DNA from: DVEG01 sp964405435
GTDB lineage: Bacteria > Cyanobacteriota > Cyanobacteriia > Cyanobacteriales > Oscillatoriaceae
Assembly: GCA_964405435.1 (NCBI GenBank)
Contig: CAYOOD010000001.1
Coordinates: 117,983-181,982 of the forward strand
Length of the DNA stretch: 64,000 nucleotides
Direction: 5' to 3'
This document shows, in pieces, positions 50,170 to 59,816 of the stretch. The stretch's first letter is position 1; every line of letters starts with the position of its first letter. The position numbers and the translations under genes are program-made. Below the pieces are notes generated by a model. The model did no database searches, was not told the DNA's origin, and worked only from the letters and a program-made list of their open reading frames with translations.

Positions 50170-51696
50170 TTATTTGGCAAGTAGGCGATCGAGAACATTG
50201 CGGGTAATTTTTTGGGCGGCTGGATTGACTAGAGACGGACGCAATTGCGGCGCGTTGAAATCGTCTAATCCCCAGCTCCACTGAATCGAACCGGTTGCAA
50301 AAACCAGCGCACCGCTATCGGCAGTGTAAACCGTCATGTCAGAATAGCGCGTATCCCCTTTGTATTTATACGGCGAGTGACAAACGCGAATAGTATTTTG
50401 TGGCGCATTGCCGAACAGGCGGTCTACCTCATATCCCAAAAGTCCGGGTAATTTATCACCTTTTTTCAACCCCGTACCCGCCAGCAACCACTCTGGGGCG
50501 TTATCAACAGTTATATCGGCGTTGACTTGGAATGTTTCGTACATAACGCCGATGAGAGCATCTTCAGGGCGGTTTATCCGTTCGTCGCGCCAGAGAGTTG
50601 TGATGCGGGGGTTGTTGGGATCGAGGGCGATCGCAAACGGATCTTTCGCCGCCATCTCCTTATAAGCCACAATCGTGCGGTTGACATCGCCAGTCAATCG
50701 ACTGGTATCAAAGCGAATTTGCCAATAACAAGTATTCGCCGAGAAAAAACAGAGACTGACGCCCTGATCCCGTGCTGCCTCCACATTTTGCCGCATATCC
50801 CACGACCAATATTCATCGTGCCCGACTGATAAAAATGCTCTGTGAGACAACAGCAACCGACTATTAAAATGAGTATCTATATTCGTCGCATAAGTGACAT
50901 CATACCCCTCCCGCTCCAACCAGCGTACCATATTGTATTCCCACCCAGCGCTCGACGTTCTCCGCTTGGGTTGAACATTCGTTAAAAACTCGCCCGCCCC
51001 CACACCATAAGCCGCAGCCGGATTCGGACTGGCAGCATAGGGACGATTGAAAGAAACCTTATAAGCTTGTTTTCCCTTACTGTTCCACCGATAAAGAGAT
51101 TTGCCGCCCCAATTGTTATAAGCTTGAAACGTCGTCACGCTCGATTGGAAGAGAATATCGGAAGCTCTCCTGTCATCCCTGACGACAAATATAATATAAC
51201 TCTGCTTGCCACTTTTTCCCGCCGTGAGTTTCGCCAAATAAACCCCACTCGCCCAATCCGTCGGATCGGCTGAGTTATTAGGAATACTCAAAATAAAAGG
51301 GTCTTTCCAATCGCATTCAATCAATCCCGAAGCAGCATACTCAATGGGTGGCGGCTGCTTCACCCCCGCGCGAGTGACGGGCTCAGTCATGCGACGCCCG
51401 CCCCTTCCACCATACCAGCCCATGCGAAAAATTTCAATCGTATAACTCGGCTCAGAAGTATTGACAAAAAGCTTAATTTCTGAACCGCGATCGACACTGG
51501 TGAGGGAGGCATAGCCTTCAATTTCCCGTTTTGTGGCAGGGTTCGTCAACTGCCAATCAGTGCTGCCGGGTTTTCGGTTCTCCGCAGCGGTGGGATTGGC
51601 AGGTGAGGGCTGCGATCGCACTGCCACGCGACTCAGGAAAGGTGCAGCTAAACCCAGTAAGAAGGCTTTTAAAAGCGTCCTGCGGCTTGAATTCAT
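50170..51696 (-). CDS. Tat-exported N,N-dimethylformamidase-beta-like protein
   Basis: 508 residues from the ATG at 51696, where NSSRRTLLKAFLLGLAAPFL forms a twin-arginine signal; the frame extends 24 codons further upstream but that part is not signal-like. The mature sequence contains GYASLTSVDRGSEIKLFVNT, IFRMGWYGGRGGRRM, TFQAYNNWGGKSLY and the family hallmark SVGHDEYWSWDM, matching the C-terminal domain of N,N-dimethylformamidase large subunit. Homologues are widespread as uncharacterised secreted proteins, so true amidase activity is unproven. Confidence 0.87.
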   Translation of the reverse strand: MNSSRRTLLKAFLLGLAAPFLSRVAVRSQPSPANPTAAENRKPGSTDWQLTNPATKREIEGYASLTSVDRGSEIKLFVNTSEPSYTIEIFRMGWYGGRGGRRMTEPVTRAGVKQPPPIEYAASGLIECDWKDPFILSIPNNSADPTDWASGVYLAKLTAGKSGKQSYIIFVVRDDRRASDILFQSSVTTFQAYNNWGGKSLYRWNSKGKQAYKVSFNRPYAASPNPAAAYGVGAGEFLTNVQPKRRTSSAGWEYNMVRWLEREGYDVTYATNIDTHFNSRLLLSHRAFLSVGHDEYWSWDMRQNVEAARDQGVSLCFFSANTCYWQIRFDTSRLTGDVNRTIVAYKEMAAKDPFAIALDPNNPRITTLWRDERINRPEDALIGVMYETFQVNADITVDNAPEWLLAGTGLKKGDKLPGLLGYEVDRLFGNAPQNTIRVCHSPYKYKGDTRYSDMTVYTADSGALVFATGSIQWSWGLDDFNAPQLRPSLVNPAAQKITRNVLDRLLAK

Positions 51697-51777
51697 CGGA
51701 ATCTTATGAAAAAATATCTTAAAAAATAGGTTGCTGGATTTCCAGCTCGGTAACTTATTCAATTCCACTAATTTTAT

Positions 51778-53358
51778 TTAGCCTGACATAGCTAGACCTT
51801 CATCGCAGAGCCAAGTAATGTCCTCCATAATCGCTTCTGGATTAGACCAGTCTTCTCGAAGGGTGGGGGCGAGACTGAGGGCTTGCGATACAAGGCTGGG
51901 TAACTTCATCCCATAAAATGGGCCATATCCCGGAACCATGAGCGAACCGCTAAGCCTAGTCTGAGCATTTTCTGGTGTTTCTCCATACCGAGCGGCGACA
52001 TCCAGAAGAAAATATCTTCTTGCTAACGTCCTCCTAGCATCTGTAAGTGATAGCCTGCCATCATTTTCTATTGTTACTAAATTACGTTGAAAGCAGTCTG
52101 CAAAACACCTCTCAATTTCTTGCTCAGTGTAGTTTTCCTCAAGCAGTAATCGACAAACATTAGGCCTCGTTCCATTTGACCGTAGGATTGCATGTTCTAG
52201 CTCTAGTGGAACGAGAAAGCCCACCTGCTGCAATTCCCGGCGCAGTCGAATTGATGCGCTCCGTACTTGAAAAAATGAGGCTGTTGTCGCCTTCGATAGT
52301 AAAGTCTTGAGATCGCCATTAAGAGAAGAAAAGTATCCAGCACCATCTACATATTCCAAAAAACGAGCCTCTGGCACTAAACTCAGAATATATTGGCGAG
52401 AAGTATCAGTCTGATCCACATTTTTGTGCGAGACGCTGCCAGAATCGCCCGCGTAGAACTGACACTGGATAAATATCCTTGGGTTCCATCCGGAAGTTTG
52501 AAAGGGAATTACGAAGTCGTAAGCACGAGTTTTCGTTCTGCTGACTTTTCTCTCTCCATCCTCTTCCCCATCCTCAAGTTCTTGAACAGCAACTCCCCTT
52601 TTATTTTCGTTGTTTAAAACTACATCTTTGATGTTATAGTCTACTTCCCTCTGTAGTCCCCATTCAGCTAAGCGTTGCCGTAAAAGTTCTTCGGGATTAT
52701 GTCCTCCCGAAGCCGAGACAGAACCCCGAACCTGGAACACCACTAGCGGAGTCAGAAGATCGCGCTCTTTTTGAAGTGTTTTTAGGATGAAGTAGCTATG
52801 TCCAATACTCCACAGTTGAGACATACAAGATTCATCTCTCAACACAAAACTAATGAATTCTTCTAAAAGTCTCTGTTGGTATTCCTGGTATGAGCTAAGG
52901 CTGGCTATCAGCTCCATGTAGTTTTTGGCTTTCAGAACCCTTGGTAAAGCCTGGAAGTCTATCGTCGTTGACTTCCGGATTCTCTTTATACGAGGGAGTT
53001 GTATCCAGCGACCTACATCTCGCAGATAAAGAGGAAACTGGCATTTTGTGTTGTTGTCAGATTTTCCAGTAACAAGGAATAGCGTAGCAGCCAACGCTAT
53101 AAGTTTAGCTTTAGCTTCTTGCTCCGGGTTGCCGTCTAATAGCTTTATGAAAGTCTCAGCGATCGCCTTTGGCTTGCAATCCTCTAGGTTAGCAAAATTA
53201 TGGGTTGCAGCTCCTATTACTTCTAATATCTCGACAATACTATCCATCTCTTGCTGGAAGCGCTCCGTATCCTGAACTTCTCCCAGAGAAGGAGTAATCC
53301 AGATATCAAATTCTGCCAGTGAAGTGGTCAAATCTAACTTAGCAGTTGGTAACTTCAT
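51778..53358 (-). CDS. Putative type II restriction endonuclease
   Basis: 526 residues, encoded just downstream of a C5 cytosine methyltransferase with a 4-base ATGA overlap of its start with the methylase stop, typical of coupled restriction-modification pairs. A possible nuclease core is TRAYDFVIPFQTSG followed by RIFIQCQFYAGDSG, a PD-(D/E)XK-like arrangement with Gln in place of some canonical residues. The N-terminal ~250 residues are mostly helical and the C-terminal ~150 residues look like a winged-helix. The specificity is unknown and I recognise no named enzyme. Confidence 0.75.
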   Translation of the reverse strand: MKLPTAKLDLTTSLAEFDIWITPSLGEVQDTERFQQEMDSIVEILEVIGAATHNFANLEDCKPKAIAETFIKLLDGNPEQEAKAKLIALAATLFLVTGKSDNNTKCQFPLYLRDVGRWIQLPRIKRIRKSTTIDFQALPRVLKAKNYMELIASLSSYQEYQQRLLEEFISFVLRDESCMSQLWSIGHSYFILKTLQKERDLLTPLVVFQVRGSVSASGGHNPEELLRQRLAEWGLQREVDYNIKDVVLNNENKRGVAVQELEDGEEDGERKVSRTKTRAYDFVIPFQTSGWNPRIFIQCQFYAGDSGSVSHKNVDQTDTSRQYILSLVPEARFLEYVDGAGYFSSLNGDLKTLLSKATTASFFQVRSASIRLRRELQQVGFLVPLELEHAILRSNGTRPNVCRLLLEENYTEQEIERCFADCFQRNLVTIENDGRLSLTDARRTLARRYFLLDVAARYGETPENAQTRLSGSLMVPGYGPFYGMKLPSLVSQALSLAPTLREDWSNPEAIMEDITWLCDEGLAMSG

Positions 53359-54710
53359 TTTTTGACAACCTGAAACTCACTTATTTCCATAAGGACTTGC
53401 AAAGCCGCAGCCGCTAGCAATCTCGATAAAGGTGGTGGTACAGCATTGCCGACTAAGCGGTATCCGCTGACTAAATCAACTGTGGATTCGGAACCCGTAA
53501 AGACAAAACGATCGGGGAATCCCTGTAGCCGAGCGCACTCCCGCAGCGAAAAAGGTCTATCTTTCAGAGGATGCAGGAAATAACGAGGATTGTAAAAATT
53601 TGTTAAAATAGTAGGCGATGGGTCGTCCCAACGCGGTCGCTTGAAAATGCCGGAACAGAACATGGCCCCTTTTAAGTCATATTTGCCGTTTTTTTCTTTT
53701 AAATAGCCTTTTGAAAGTAAAGATGATATTTCGCTTTTTACCTCGCTCAGCCCTGACAGCCACTCAATTTCCCCTACAGGCAATGGGTTGCCATTGGGTA
53801 TGTTACCATATTTTTTGTGGCGTCGGTGTTTGGAAATAGTTTCCAGGATAAGCCGTTCTCGCTCTGTAACTTCTCCAAAAACTTCGGGAATCTCCCAAGT
53901 ATAGACTGATGTCTCGGCGTGTCGGACGTTACAGAGTTTTTGTCCCTGTTTAATAGCCTGGAAAACAATTTTATACTTTTTGGGCCATTCGTTGGTAATC
54001 TGGTGGTCGGGGATTCGGTCATCGAGTTCGACTAAATCGGCGATCGCCTCTCCAATAGTCCTCGCTTCTTCTAGCGCTGGTATTCCGTTGTTTCTTGCCC
54101 ACTGAAACAGCGGCAGCTCTTCTATACTTGTGTCAGACACCTTAAATTCACCGTTGCGGACTTTTACCTCGCGAGTCGGTGATGGCCACTGAAACTTAAT
54201 CTCTGAGGGCTGCCTAATCCCCACAAAAAAGATGCGCCGCCGATATTGAGCAACTCCGAAAGCGGCTGCATCCAACACGCGATACTCCACCTCGTAACCA
54301 ATCTGCTCGAAATCCTTGACTATTTGCTGCAAATATGAGCCCGCAAAATTTTGGGAAATGCCGTCTACATTCTCAGCGATAAACAGGTGCGGACGCAGTT
54401 GGGCGATCGCCCAACGCATTTCTCTATAGAGCGTGTTGCGCGTATCGCTGATTTTTTTTGGCCCCGCCTTAGAAAATCCTTGGCACGGGAACCCCCCCAA
54501 CACCACGTCGCACCTGCCGATCGCCTCCATATCTGCACGGAATTCAGGCGATGTAACGTCTCTAAGGAATACGCGGCGATCGACATTGCGGGCGTAGCAA
54601 TCTACAGCAGCCCGATCGCTATCGCAGGCGTATGTTAAATCGAATCCCAGCTCTTTGAATCCGAAATCCAACCCCCCACAACCGCTAAATAGACTTACCA
54701 CACTTCGCAT
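53355..54710 (-). CDS. DNA (cytosine-5-)-methyltransferase
   Basis: 451 residues from ATG 54710; a TTG at 54737 is the only earlier start. Ordered motifs: I SLFSGCGGLDFGFKELG, IV GGFPCQGFSKAG (catalytic PC), VI ENVDGI, VIII QYRRRIFFVG, and X YRLVGNAVPPPLSRLLA. A target-recognition domain of about 170 residues lies between VIII and IX. It methylates cytosine to protect DNA from the partner nuclease encoded next; the site recognised cannot be read from sequence. HIP1 sites inside the gene suggest long residence in this genome. Confidence 0.95.
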   Translation of the reverse strand: MRSVVSLFSGCGGLDFGFKELGFDLTYACDSDRAAVDCYARNVDRRVFLRDVTSPEFRADMEAIGRCDVVLGGFPCQGFSKAGPKKISDTRNTLYREMRWAIAQLRPHLFIAENVDGISQNFAGSYLQQIVKDFEQIGYEVEYRVLDAAAFGVAQYRRRIFFVGIRQPSEIKFQWPSPTREVKVRNGEFKVSDTSIEELPLFQWARNNGIPALEEARTIGEAIADLVELDDRIPDHQITNEWPKKYKIVFQAIKQGQKLCNVRHAETSVYTWEIPEVFGEVTERERLILETISKHRRHKKYGNIPNGNPLPVGEIEWLSGLSEVKSEISSLLSKGYLKEKNGKYDLKGAMFCSGIFKRPRWDDPSPTILTNFYNPRYFLHPLKDRPFSLRECARLQGFPDRFVFTGSESTVDLVSGYRLVGNAVPPPLSRLLAAAALQVLMEISEFQVVKK

Positions 54711-54791
54711 CTTTTGCCTGCCCGTCTCAGCCAACAATTATTATACCCGATCGCTCTAACCGCATCCCCAAATACCCAAATAACGGCCAAT

Positions 54792-55856
54792 TCAAGGTTT
54801 CCGAGATACTTGGCCCTGGCCAATATTCGCGTGAAGCGAAGCTATCCCGAAGGGAATCGCCCCCTGCAAATCCTCCAATTCCGCAAGCAGGGACAAGTGC
54901 GCGAACTCCTCAGTCAGTTCCAAAATCTGCTCCGGTTCCAATCCGCTATTCAACTGCGCGCTCAAAGACTCAATTTTTCTACTCAAATTCGCGATCGCCT
55001 TGCTCAAATTCTCCGCCTCCGGCAGCGCCTGCAGCCGATCCACATTCCTCACTAACTCAGCTACTATCCCCTGCAACCCTTGCATCTGTTTCAGCTCCGG
55101 ACGATTGTTGAAATGCTCTACCAATATCTGCATCTGACTTGAAAGGCGAGCATTCTTCTGCTCTAGCTGCTTGACGTGCTGCGCCATGCGCTGCAGGTAC
55201 GGCTTGACAATCTTTTGATTTTTCTGCTCCAGCTCAGCAACTCTGCGGTAAAGCTCCCTCGGATCGAACGGTGCCGGCAGCGCATCCAGCCGCCGATTAA
55301 TTTTCTCTATTTCGTCCTGAAGCGGTTGGATATCTGCGGATCTATTCGCTAAGACTTGCAGTTCGCCCTGCAGCTCGTCAATCGTCGATCGCAATAGTTC
55401 CACTTCGGCGCTCACCGCCTCCAAACCCTCTGAGGAAGACGCCGCTCTGCTTTCCAGGCGTTCTGTCGCCGCTCCCAACTGAAACAACGCTTGGTGCATC
55501 GGTTCGATCTCGATGGGTTCTGCCGCTAGCTTTTGCAGTTGGTAATACAGCGTTTCCAAAACATGATGCACGTCGGCGATCGCAGCTTCTGTTTCTTGTC
55601 GGTGCTGCTGGTTGAGCTTGTGCCGATTCACCAAACTCAGGGATATCGTCAGCGCCAAGCCCGATCCCACCGCCGCATTCAAAATCTGACCAGAAAGCCC
55701 CACCGCCACCGTACCAATCACCGAGCCCGCCAGAGAAGTCCACTCGACAATCTCCAACCAGCGCTGCTGCTTGTCAGCGTCCCCCTCCTCTCCAGATAAC
55801 TGCGGTTGATTTCTCACGGCTTTTGCTTCGATGTCTTTCGGAATAATTGATGCCAT
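54792..55856 (-). CDS. Hydrophobic-module plus coiled-coil paralogue A
   Basis: 354 residues. Residues about 33-72 form the module shared by four genes here: RWLEIVEWTSLAGSVIGTVA, then GQILNAAVGSGLALTISLSL and NRHKL. A long coiled coil follows with heptads rich in L, E and Q, and includes QKIVKPYLQRMAQHVKQLEQ, a motif repeated in paralogues C and D. The C-terminal ~100 residues are helical and end QGQVSRKP. No enzyme motif is present. It is likely membrane-anchored with a cytosolic rod; function is unknown. Confidence 0.85.
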   Translation of the reverse strand: MASIIPKDIEAKAVRNQPQLSGEEGDADKQQRWLEIVEWTSLAGSVIGTVAVGLSGQILNAAVGSGLALTISLSLVNRHKLNQQHRQETEAAIADVHHVLETLYYQLQKLAAEPIEIEPMHQALFQLGAATERLESRAASSSEGLEAVSAEVELLRSTIDELQGELQVLANRSADIQPLQDEIEKINRRLDALPAPFDPRELYRRVAELEQKNQKIVKPYLQRMAQHVKQLEQKNARLSSQMQILVEHFNNRPELKQMQGLQGIVAELVRNVDRLQALPEAENLSKAIANLSRKIESLSAQLNSGLEPEQILELTEEFAHLSLLAELEDLQGAIPFGIASLHANIGQGQVSRKP

Positions 55857-56202
55857 TTGTCTCTCACCTTGCCATTTTTTAACACAATAAAAATCTTTAA
55901 AATCTCGTTTTTGCTAGTCTTCAACCTAGACTGTATCTGCTTTCGCAATCAACATGCCTGGACTTTTCCAGGTGGCCGCAATTCCATTTTTTTTGCCTAG
56001 CACAAACTCCCGATCGCAGTGAGAACTTTAGCAGTCATAACTTAAGTGATAACTCTAAAGTCCTCACTGCCAAACGGCAGCAAGCGCGAGAATTTTATTG
56101 GCGGTACTGGGCGCAGAGCCCCTGATGTCTAATTACTTCAACAGAATTTAATTAGCTTTATAGCCAAACAACTTCACAGGTGGCAAGAGCGCGATGCGAA
56201 AC
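55857..56202. other. Intergenic region between paralogues A and B
   Basis: 346 bases with no supported gene. A short inverted pair (AACTTAAGTGATAACTC... region, 56038-56060) is weak. It probably includes the promoter of paralogue A. Confidence 0.4.
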
Positions 56203-58311
56203 TTAACCCTGCCGCCAGATCTTAATCGTCTCGTCCTGCGATCCACTGACGAGGACGCCTCCTTGAGGGCTGAAAGCTACGACAGCCACCTTCTCCGAGT
56301 GTTCGCCGAGGGTTTGGATCGGTTCCCCAGCGTTTAAGTTCCACACCCTGACTGTTTTGTCAGCACTGCCGCTCGCCAAGAATTCTCCGTCAGGACTGAT
56401 GGCAACCGAATGAATCGTTAGCGCGTGCCCTGTCAGGGTTCGCAGCAGTTTTCCCGTCCTCAGATTCCACAGCTTGACCGTCCGATCCTGGCTGCCACTC
56501 GCCAAGACTTGCCCGTCGGGGCTGATGGCAACTGAATAGACTTTACCAGAATGTTCGGTTAGTGCGTGCAGGAGTTCTCCCGTATCCAGACTGCGCACTT
56601 GAATTAACCCCGCTTCTTCAAAGTCCTCCAGTTCGTCCACCTGCACGCCGCCACTTGCCAAGATTTGCCCGTCGGGGCTGATGGCAGCACAGTCGATCGC
56701 CTCCTCAAGCTCCCGCAGCAGTTCTCCCGTAACCAAATTCCATATCTGAAGCGAACCCGTCTCGTCCACGGGATCTTCCCCAGCACTGACGAGAATTCTT
56801 CCATCTGGACTAATGGCAACCGATGAAGCCCAGCAGGAAGTTTCAAGCGTGCGAATCAGCTCCCCACTTCCCAGATGCCATATTTCGACGTTGCCGTTGG
56901 CACAAGCGAGCGTATCGCCGCTGGGGTCGATCGCCAGGGAAGAAACCGCCATCGCTTCCGATCGCACGTCCAGAGTTTTAATCGCTTCCCCTGTCTCCAA
57001 ATTCCACAGCTTGATCTCTTGATAACTCCCGCTTGCCAGTGTCTTGCCATCGGGGCTGATGCACAAGCACGTCACGGCGCTCGAATGTCCCGTTAGCGTG
57101 TGAACGCACCTCCACAACTGCCCGGGCGGCACTGAGGAGCGCTCTTTGGTTTCGGCTTGACGCCTCTCGGCAGGCTGCTCTGGGCGTGCGGGCTGGATAA
57201 CTGGCGAACTCGTGCTGGGAACGCTGGCAACGGGCGCGCTCCGATCGCTCCTGACGCGATCGCCCAACCGCTCGAACGATGCCTGCAAAGCCGCCAACTG
57301 CGCTTGCAATTGGGCGATTTCCCCTCGGATGGGATGGAGATCGTTGGTTTCTATCTCGGCGAGGCGGCTTTCTACTTGAGCCCGCAGTGCTGCTATTTCG
57401 CCGGCAAGGTTTGCCAAACCTGCTTCTACACCCCCGAAGTCCCTCTGTTCCGACGGGTTGGGGAGTTCTTCGAGTCGCTGCTGTATTCTCGCCAAAGCGT
57501 CCCTCAACTCTGCCATCTGTTCTACAGAACCTGCGGGTTGCCTGTTCAATTCTTCACTCAGGGCATTCAGGTGAATTCTTACGTCGGCAATGCGATCGGA
57601 CAGCCTGCCCAACTCCCCGGCTATGGGTGCGACGGATTGCTCGATCGCTCTTTGCTGGCGCTGGATTTTCTCCATTTCTGAGGTTAGAAAACCTAATTCC
57701 TGCCTGGAAACCAGATTTTGCGCCGATCGCTCTACATTCGCAATTCCTTGGGATAGATTGCCTAATGCTTGTCTCAATTCGTCTATTTGCTGCTGCACGG
57801 ATTTCAATTCTGCAGGCACCGCCTCTTGAAGCGCTAGGGCAGACGATCGCTCTTCAATGCTCTGAGAAAGTTGCTCGATTTGCGCCTGTACTTCTGACAA
57901 ATCCCCTGGCAAGCTGGCCAGATTTTGAAAGTTGGCTTGCACGCTCCCCAGCTCTCTCGTCTGTACGGCTATTTCGCTTTGGACTCGGGCGATCGCGCCT
58001 CCCACGCGCCCCAATGCTTCTTGCATTCCCCCCAAATCCCCCTGAGTCGGCAGGGCTAAAATTTGTTCGCGCAGCGCTTCTACATTCCTTGATATCTGCC
58101 GTTCTATCTGAATGATGTCATCTGCCCCCCCTTGTCGCGAACCATTCTCCCACCGCTGCCGGTTGATCAGATTCAGCACCAATGACAGGGACACGGGCGT
58201 TGCCGCATAAATCACTTGCTGCGATATTACTGCCACAACTGACCCGACAATTGAGCCAGCGATCGAGACGTATTCGACGACTTCCAACCAGTTGCGCTTA
58301 TTTTTCATCAC
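56203..58311 (-). CDS. Hydrophobic-module, coiled-coil and WD40 paralogue B
   Basis: 702 residues. The N-terminal module NWLEVVEYVSIAGSIVGSVV, then QQVIYAATPVSLSLVLNLIN, matches paralogues A, C and D. Residues about 55-340 are coiled coil. From about 390 to the end there are seven WD40 repeats (for example HSGKVYSVAISPDGQVLASG, DRTVKLWNLRTGKL, ADKTVRVWNLNAGE), enough for one complete beta propeller, a protein-interaction surface. The VKPYLQR motif of the paralogues is absent here and the propeller takes its place. Function is unknown. Confidence 0.92.
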   Translation of the reverse strand: MMKNKRNWLEVVEYVSIAGSIVGSVVAVISQQVIYAATPVSLSLVLNLINRQRWENGSRQGGADDIIQIERQISRNVEALREQILALPTQGDLGGMQEALGRVGGAIARVQSEIAVQTRELGSVQANFQNLASLPGDLSEVQAQIEQLSQSIEERSSALALQEAVPAELKSVQQQIDELRQALGNLSQGIANVERSAQNLVSRQELGFLTSEMEKIQRQQRAIEQSVAPIAGELGRLSDRIADVRIHLNALSEELNRQPAGSVEQMAELRDALARIQQRLEELPNPSEQRDFGGVEAGLANLAGEIAALRAQVESRLAEIETNDLHPIRGEIAQLQAQLAALQASFERLGDRVRSDRSAPVASVPSTSSPVIQPARPEQPAERRQAETKERSSVPPGQLWRCVHTLTGHSSAVTCLCISPDGKTLASGSYQEIKLWNLETGEAIKTLDVRSEAMAVSSLAIDPSGDTLACANGNVEIWHLGSGELIRTLETSCWASSVAISPDGRILVSAGEDPVDETGSLQIWNLVTGELLRELEEAIDCAAISPDGQILASGGVQVDELEDFEEAGLIQVRSLDTGELLHALTEHSGKVYSVAISPDGQVLASGSQDRTVKLWNLRTGKLLRTLTGHALTIHSVAISPDGEFLASGSADKTVRVWNLNAGEPIQTLGEHSEKVAVVAFSPQGGVLVSGSQDETIKIWRQG

Positions 58312-58725
58312 TATGCCATCCCCGATCCCGATTCAATCCGGCTGTTCTCATTGGATTCAATCGTTTTTTTATTGATTCAAGCTTTCAGATTTGCTAAAAC
58401 TTCTTTACTTTTTTTAGAAATTTCACTAAAAACTCCCTCAAATTAACTAATTTTTTATATAGTTGGGTATTATAGCATTTCACCTGCGCGACATCGCCGA
58501 TTTATTTCCAGCCTTTTTTTAATCCCTCAAAAAATAATAAGATATCCGTTTATATAATGTTTATAAAAATCTATTAGTCTGCGCCCGACATTGACTTGTA
58601 TTATTGAGTTTCCAAGTCACCGTTCCCTGTTGCGCGTCAGCTTTTATTGAAAGTAATCAAAAGGAAGTCACGTTAATTACCTGCCGGCTGTCGGCAGAGC
58701 GCCAGCAGCCGGCGATCGGAATGGT
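58312..58725. other. Intergenic region between paralogues B and C
   Basis: 414 bases, AT-rich in the middle, without a supported ORF. A GC-rich CCGGCTG-N-CAGCCGG dyad lies at 58682-58713 just past the stop of paralogue C and may end its transcript. Confidence 0.45.
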
Positions 58726-59532
58726 TCAGTGAGGGCGTCGCTCGGCTGCTAATTGTTCGCGAAGCTGCTTGACATCAGCAACCAGGCGCTGCAAATAGGG
58801 TTTGACAATGGCGCGATTTTTTTGCTCGAGTTGGGCAAGGCGGTGCTGCAGCTCGGCGTTCTGAGTTTGCTGCTCGGCGCGCAGCAGAGCGAAAGCCTCT
58901 GCAAACTGGCTGAGATCTGCGGGCGCGACAGACGGCTGGGGCTGGGAGGCGGCAATCGCTTGTAACTCGGCGATCGCTTCTTCGATCAGCAAAAATCGGA
59001 CATTGAACGTCTCCCAGTCTTGTTCGTTCAGTGCCGTTTTCTCCAAGCGCTCGGCACTGCTGCGCAGTTCGCGCAATGCGCTGCGTACCGCATTCAGATT
59101 CATCCCCCCAAGAGAATCATCCACATACTGGTAGACGTCCTCCACCTGCGCTGCAGTGTTTTCCTGCAAGCTGCTGAGAGATTCGCGCAACTCAGCAATC
59201 TCCTGCTCGATCGCTGTAGTTGAAAGCGATTGTGCCGCCGGAAATATCGGCAGGGCGGGCACGGGGGCACCGCCCCTACTAGAGTCATTGTGAGAGCGGA
59301 GCGAGGCGATGTCAGATGGCTCCGTTTTTTGAGCGATGCGAGAGCGATTGAGGAAATTCAGGGACACCGCCAGAGTCAGAGGAGCCGCTGCAAAGACAAC
59401 TTGTTGGGATGCAGCCGCCAGAAGCGTTCCTACAGCCGAGCCAATCAGAGAGGCGTACTCTGCCACCTCCCACAAGTTCCGCTGATTCGAGCTGTCAGTC
59501 AAAGCTGAGAATGATGGTTCTATTTTTTGCAT
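58726..59532 (-). CDS. Hydrophobic-module plus coiled-coil paralogue C
   Basis: 268 residues. Module NLWEVAEYASLIGSAVGTLL, then ASQQVVFAAAPLTLAVSLNF and LNRSR, aligns with A, B and D. A coiled coil follows and the C-terminus has AIVKPYLQRLVADVKQLREQ, the shared motif. Between the module and the coil, about residues 85-95 (SSRGGAPVPALP) are encoded by a copy of a GC-rich intergenic repeat. It starts four bases after a 69-codon ORF. Likely a membrane-tethered structural protein; function is unknown. Confidence 0.85.
   Translation of the reverse strand: MQKIEPSFSALTDSSNQRNLWEVAEYASLIGSAVGTLLAAASQQVVFAAAPLTLAVSLNFLNRSRIAQKTEPSDIASLRSHNDSSRGGAPVPALPIFPAAQSLSTTAIEQEIAELRESLSSLQENTAAQVEDVYQYVDDSLGGMNLNAVRSALRELRSSAERLEKTALNEQDWETFNVRFLLIEEAIAELQAIAASQPQPSVAPADLSQFAEAFALLRAEQQTQNAELQHRLAQLEQKNRAIVKPYLQRLVADVKQLREQLAAERRPH
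59253..59279. repeat. GC-rich dispersed repeat copy inside a coding sequence
   Basis: Differs by one base from the intergenic copy at 5722-5748. Here it is read in frame within paralogue C. Confidence 0.7.
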
Positions 59533-59536
59533 GGTG

Positions 59537-59746
59537 TCAGATCTGCCTCAGATGCCTTCCCTTGATTTTCGGAGCTTGCCGCACCACCTCCTCGATTTTT
59601 GGGAAGGCGTTTTTGCGGACAGTAAGTTTTTGCCCGATCGGGCTGCGGTCGATCGAGTAATTTTCCATCCCTATTAGGAATTCGGTCATTCTCGCCAACA
59701 CCCGCTCATCTAGTATAACAGTCCCGGACATTTTGACATACTTCAT
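59537..59746 (-). CDS. Small protein between paralogues C and D
   Basis: 69 residues starting MKYVKMSGTVILDERVLARM and containing RSPIGQKLTVRKNAFPKIEE, with a basic C-terminus. The stop lies four bases before the start of paralogue C, an operon-like spacing, which supports it being real. It is soluble, with no known family recognised. A shorter version from Met6 (59731) is possible. Confidence 0.5.
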   Translation of the reverse strand: MKYVKMSGTVILDERVLARMTEFLIGMENYSIDRSPIGQKLTVRKNAFPKIEEVVRQAPKIKGRHLRQI

Positions 59747-59816
59747 TCCCCCGAAAAATCCCGCAATTTACAGATCGTCTACTGCCAGAAATGCAGGTTA
59801 TTTAAAAAATTTGTTG

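Noticed and set aside
57279..58115. 278-codon + ORF opposite paralogue B
   Set aside because: Antisense to a coiled-coil region; Leu/Ser/Arg-rich text is typical of such shadows.
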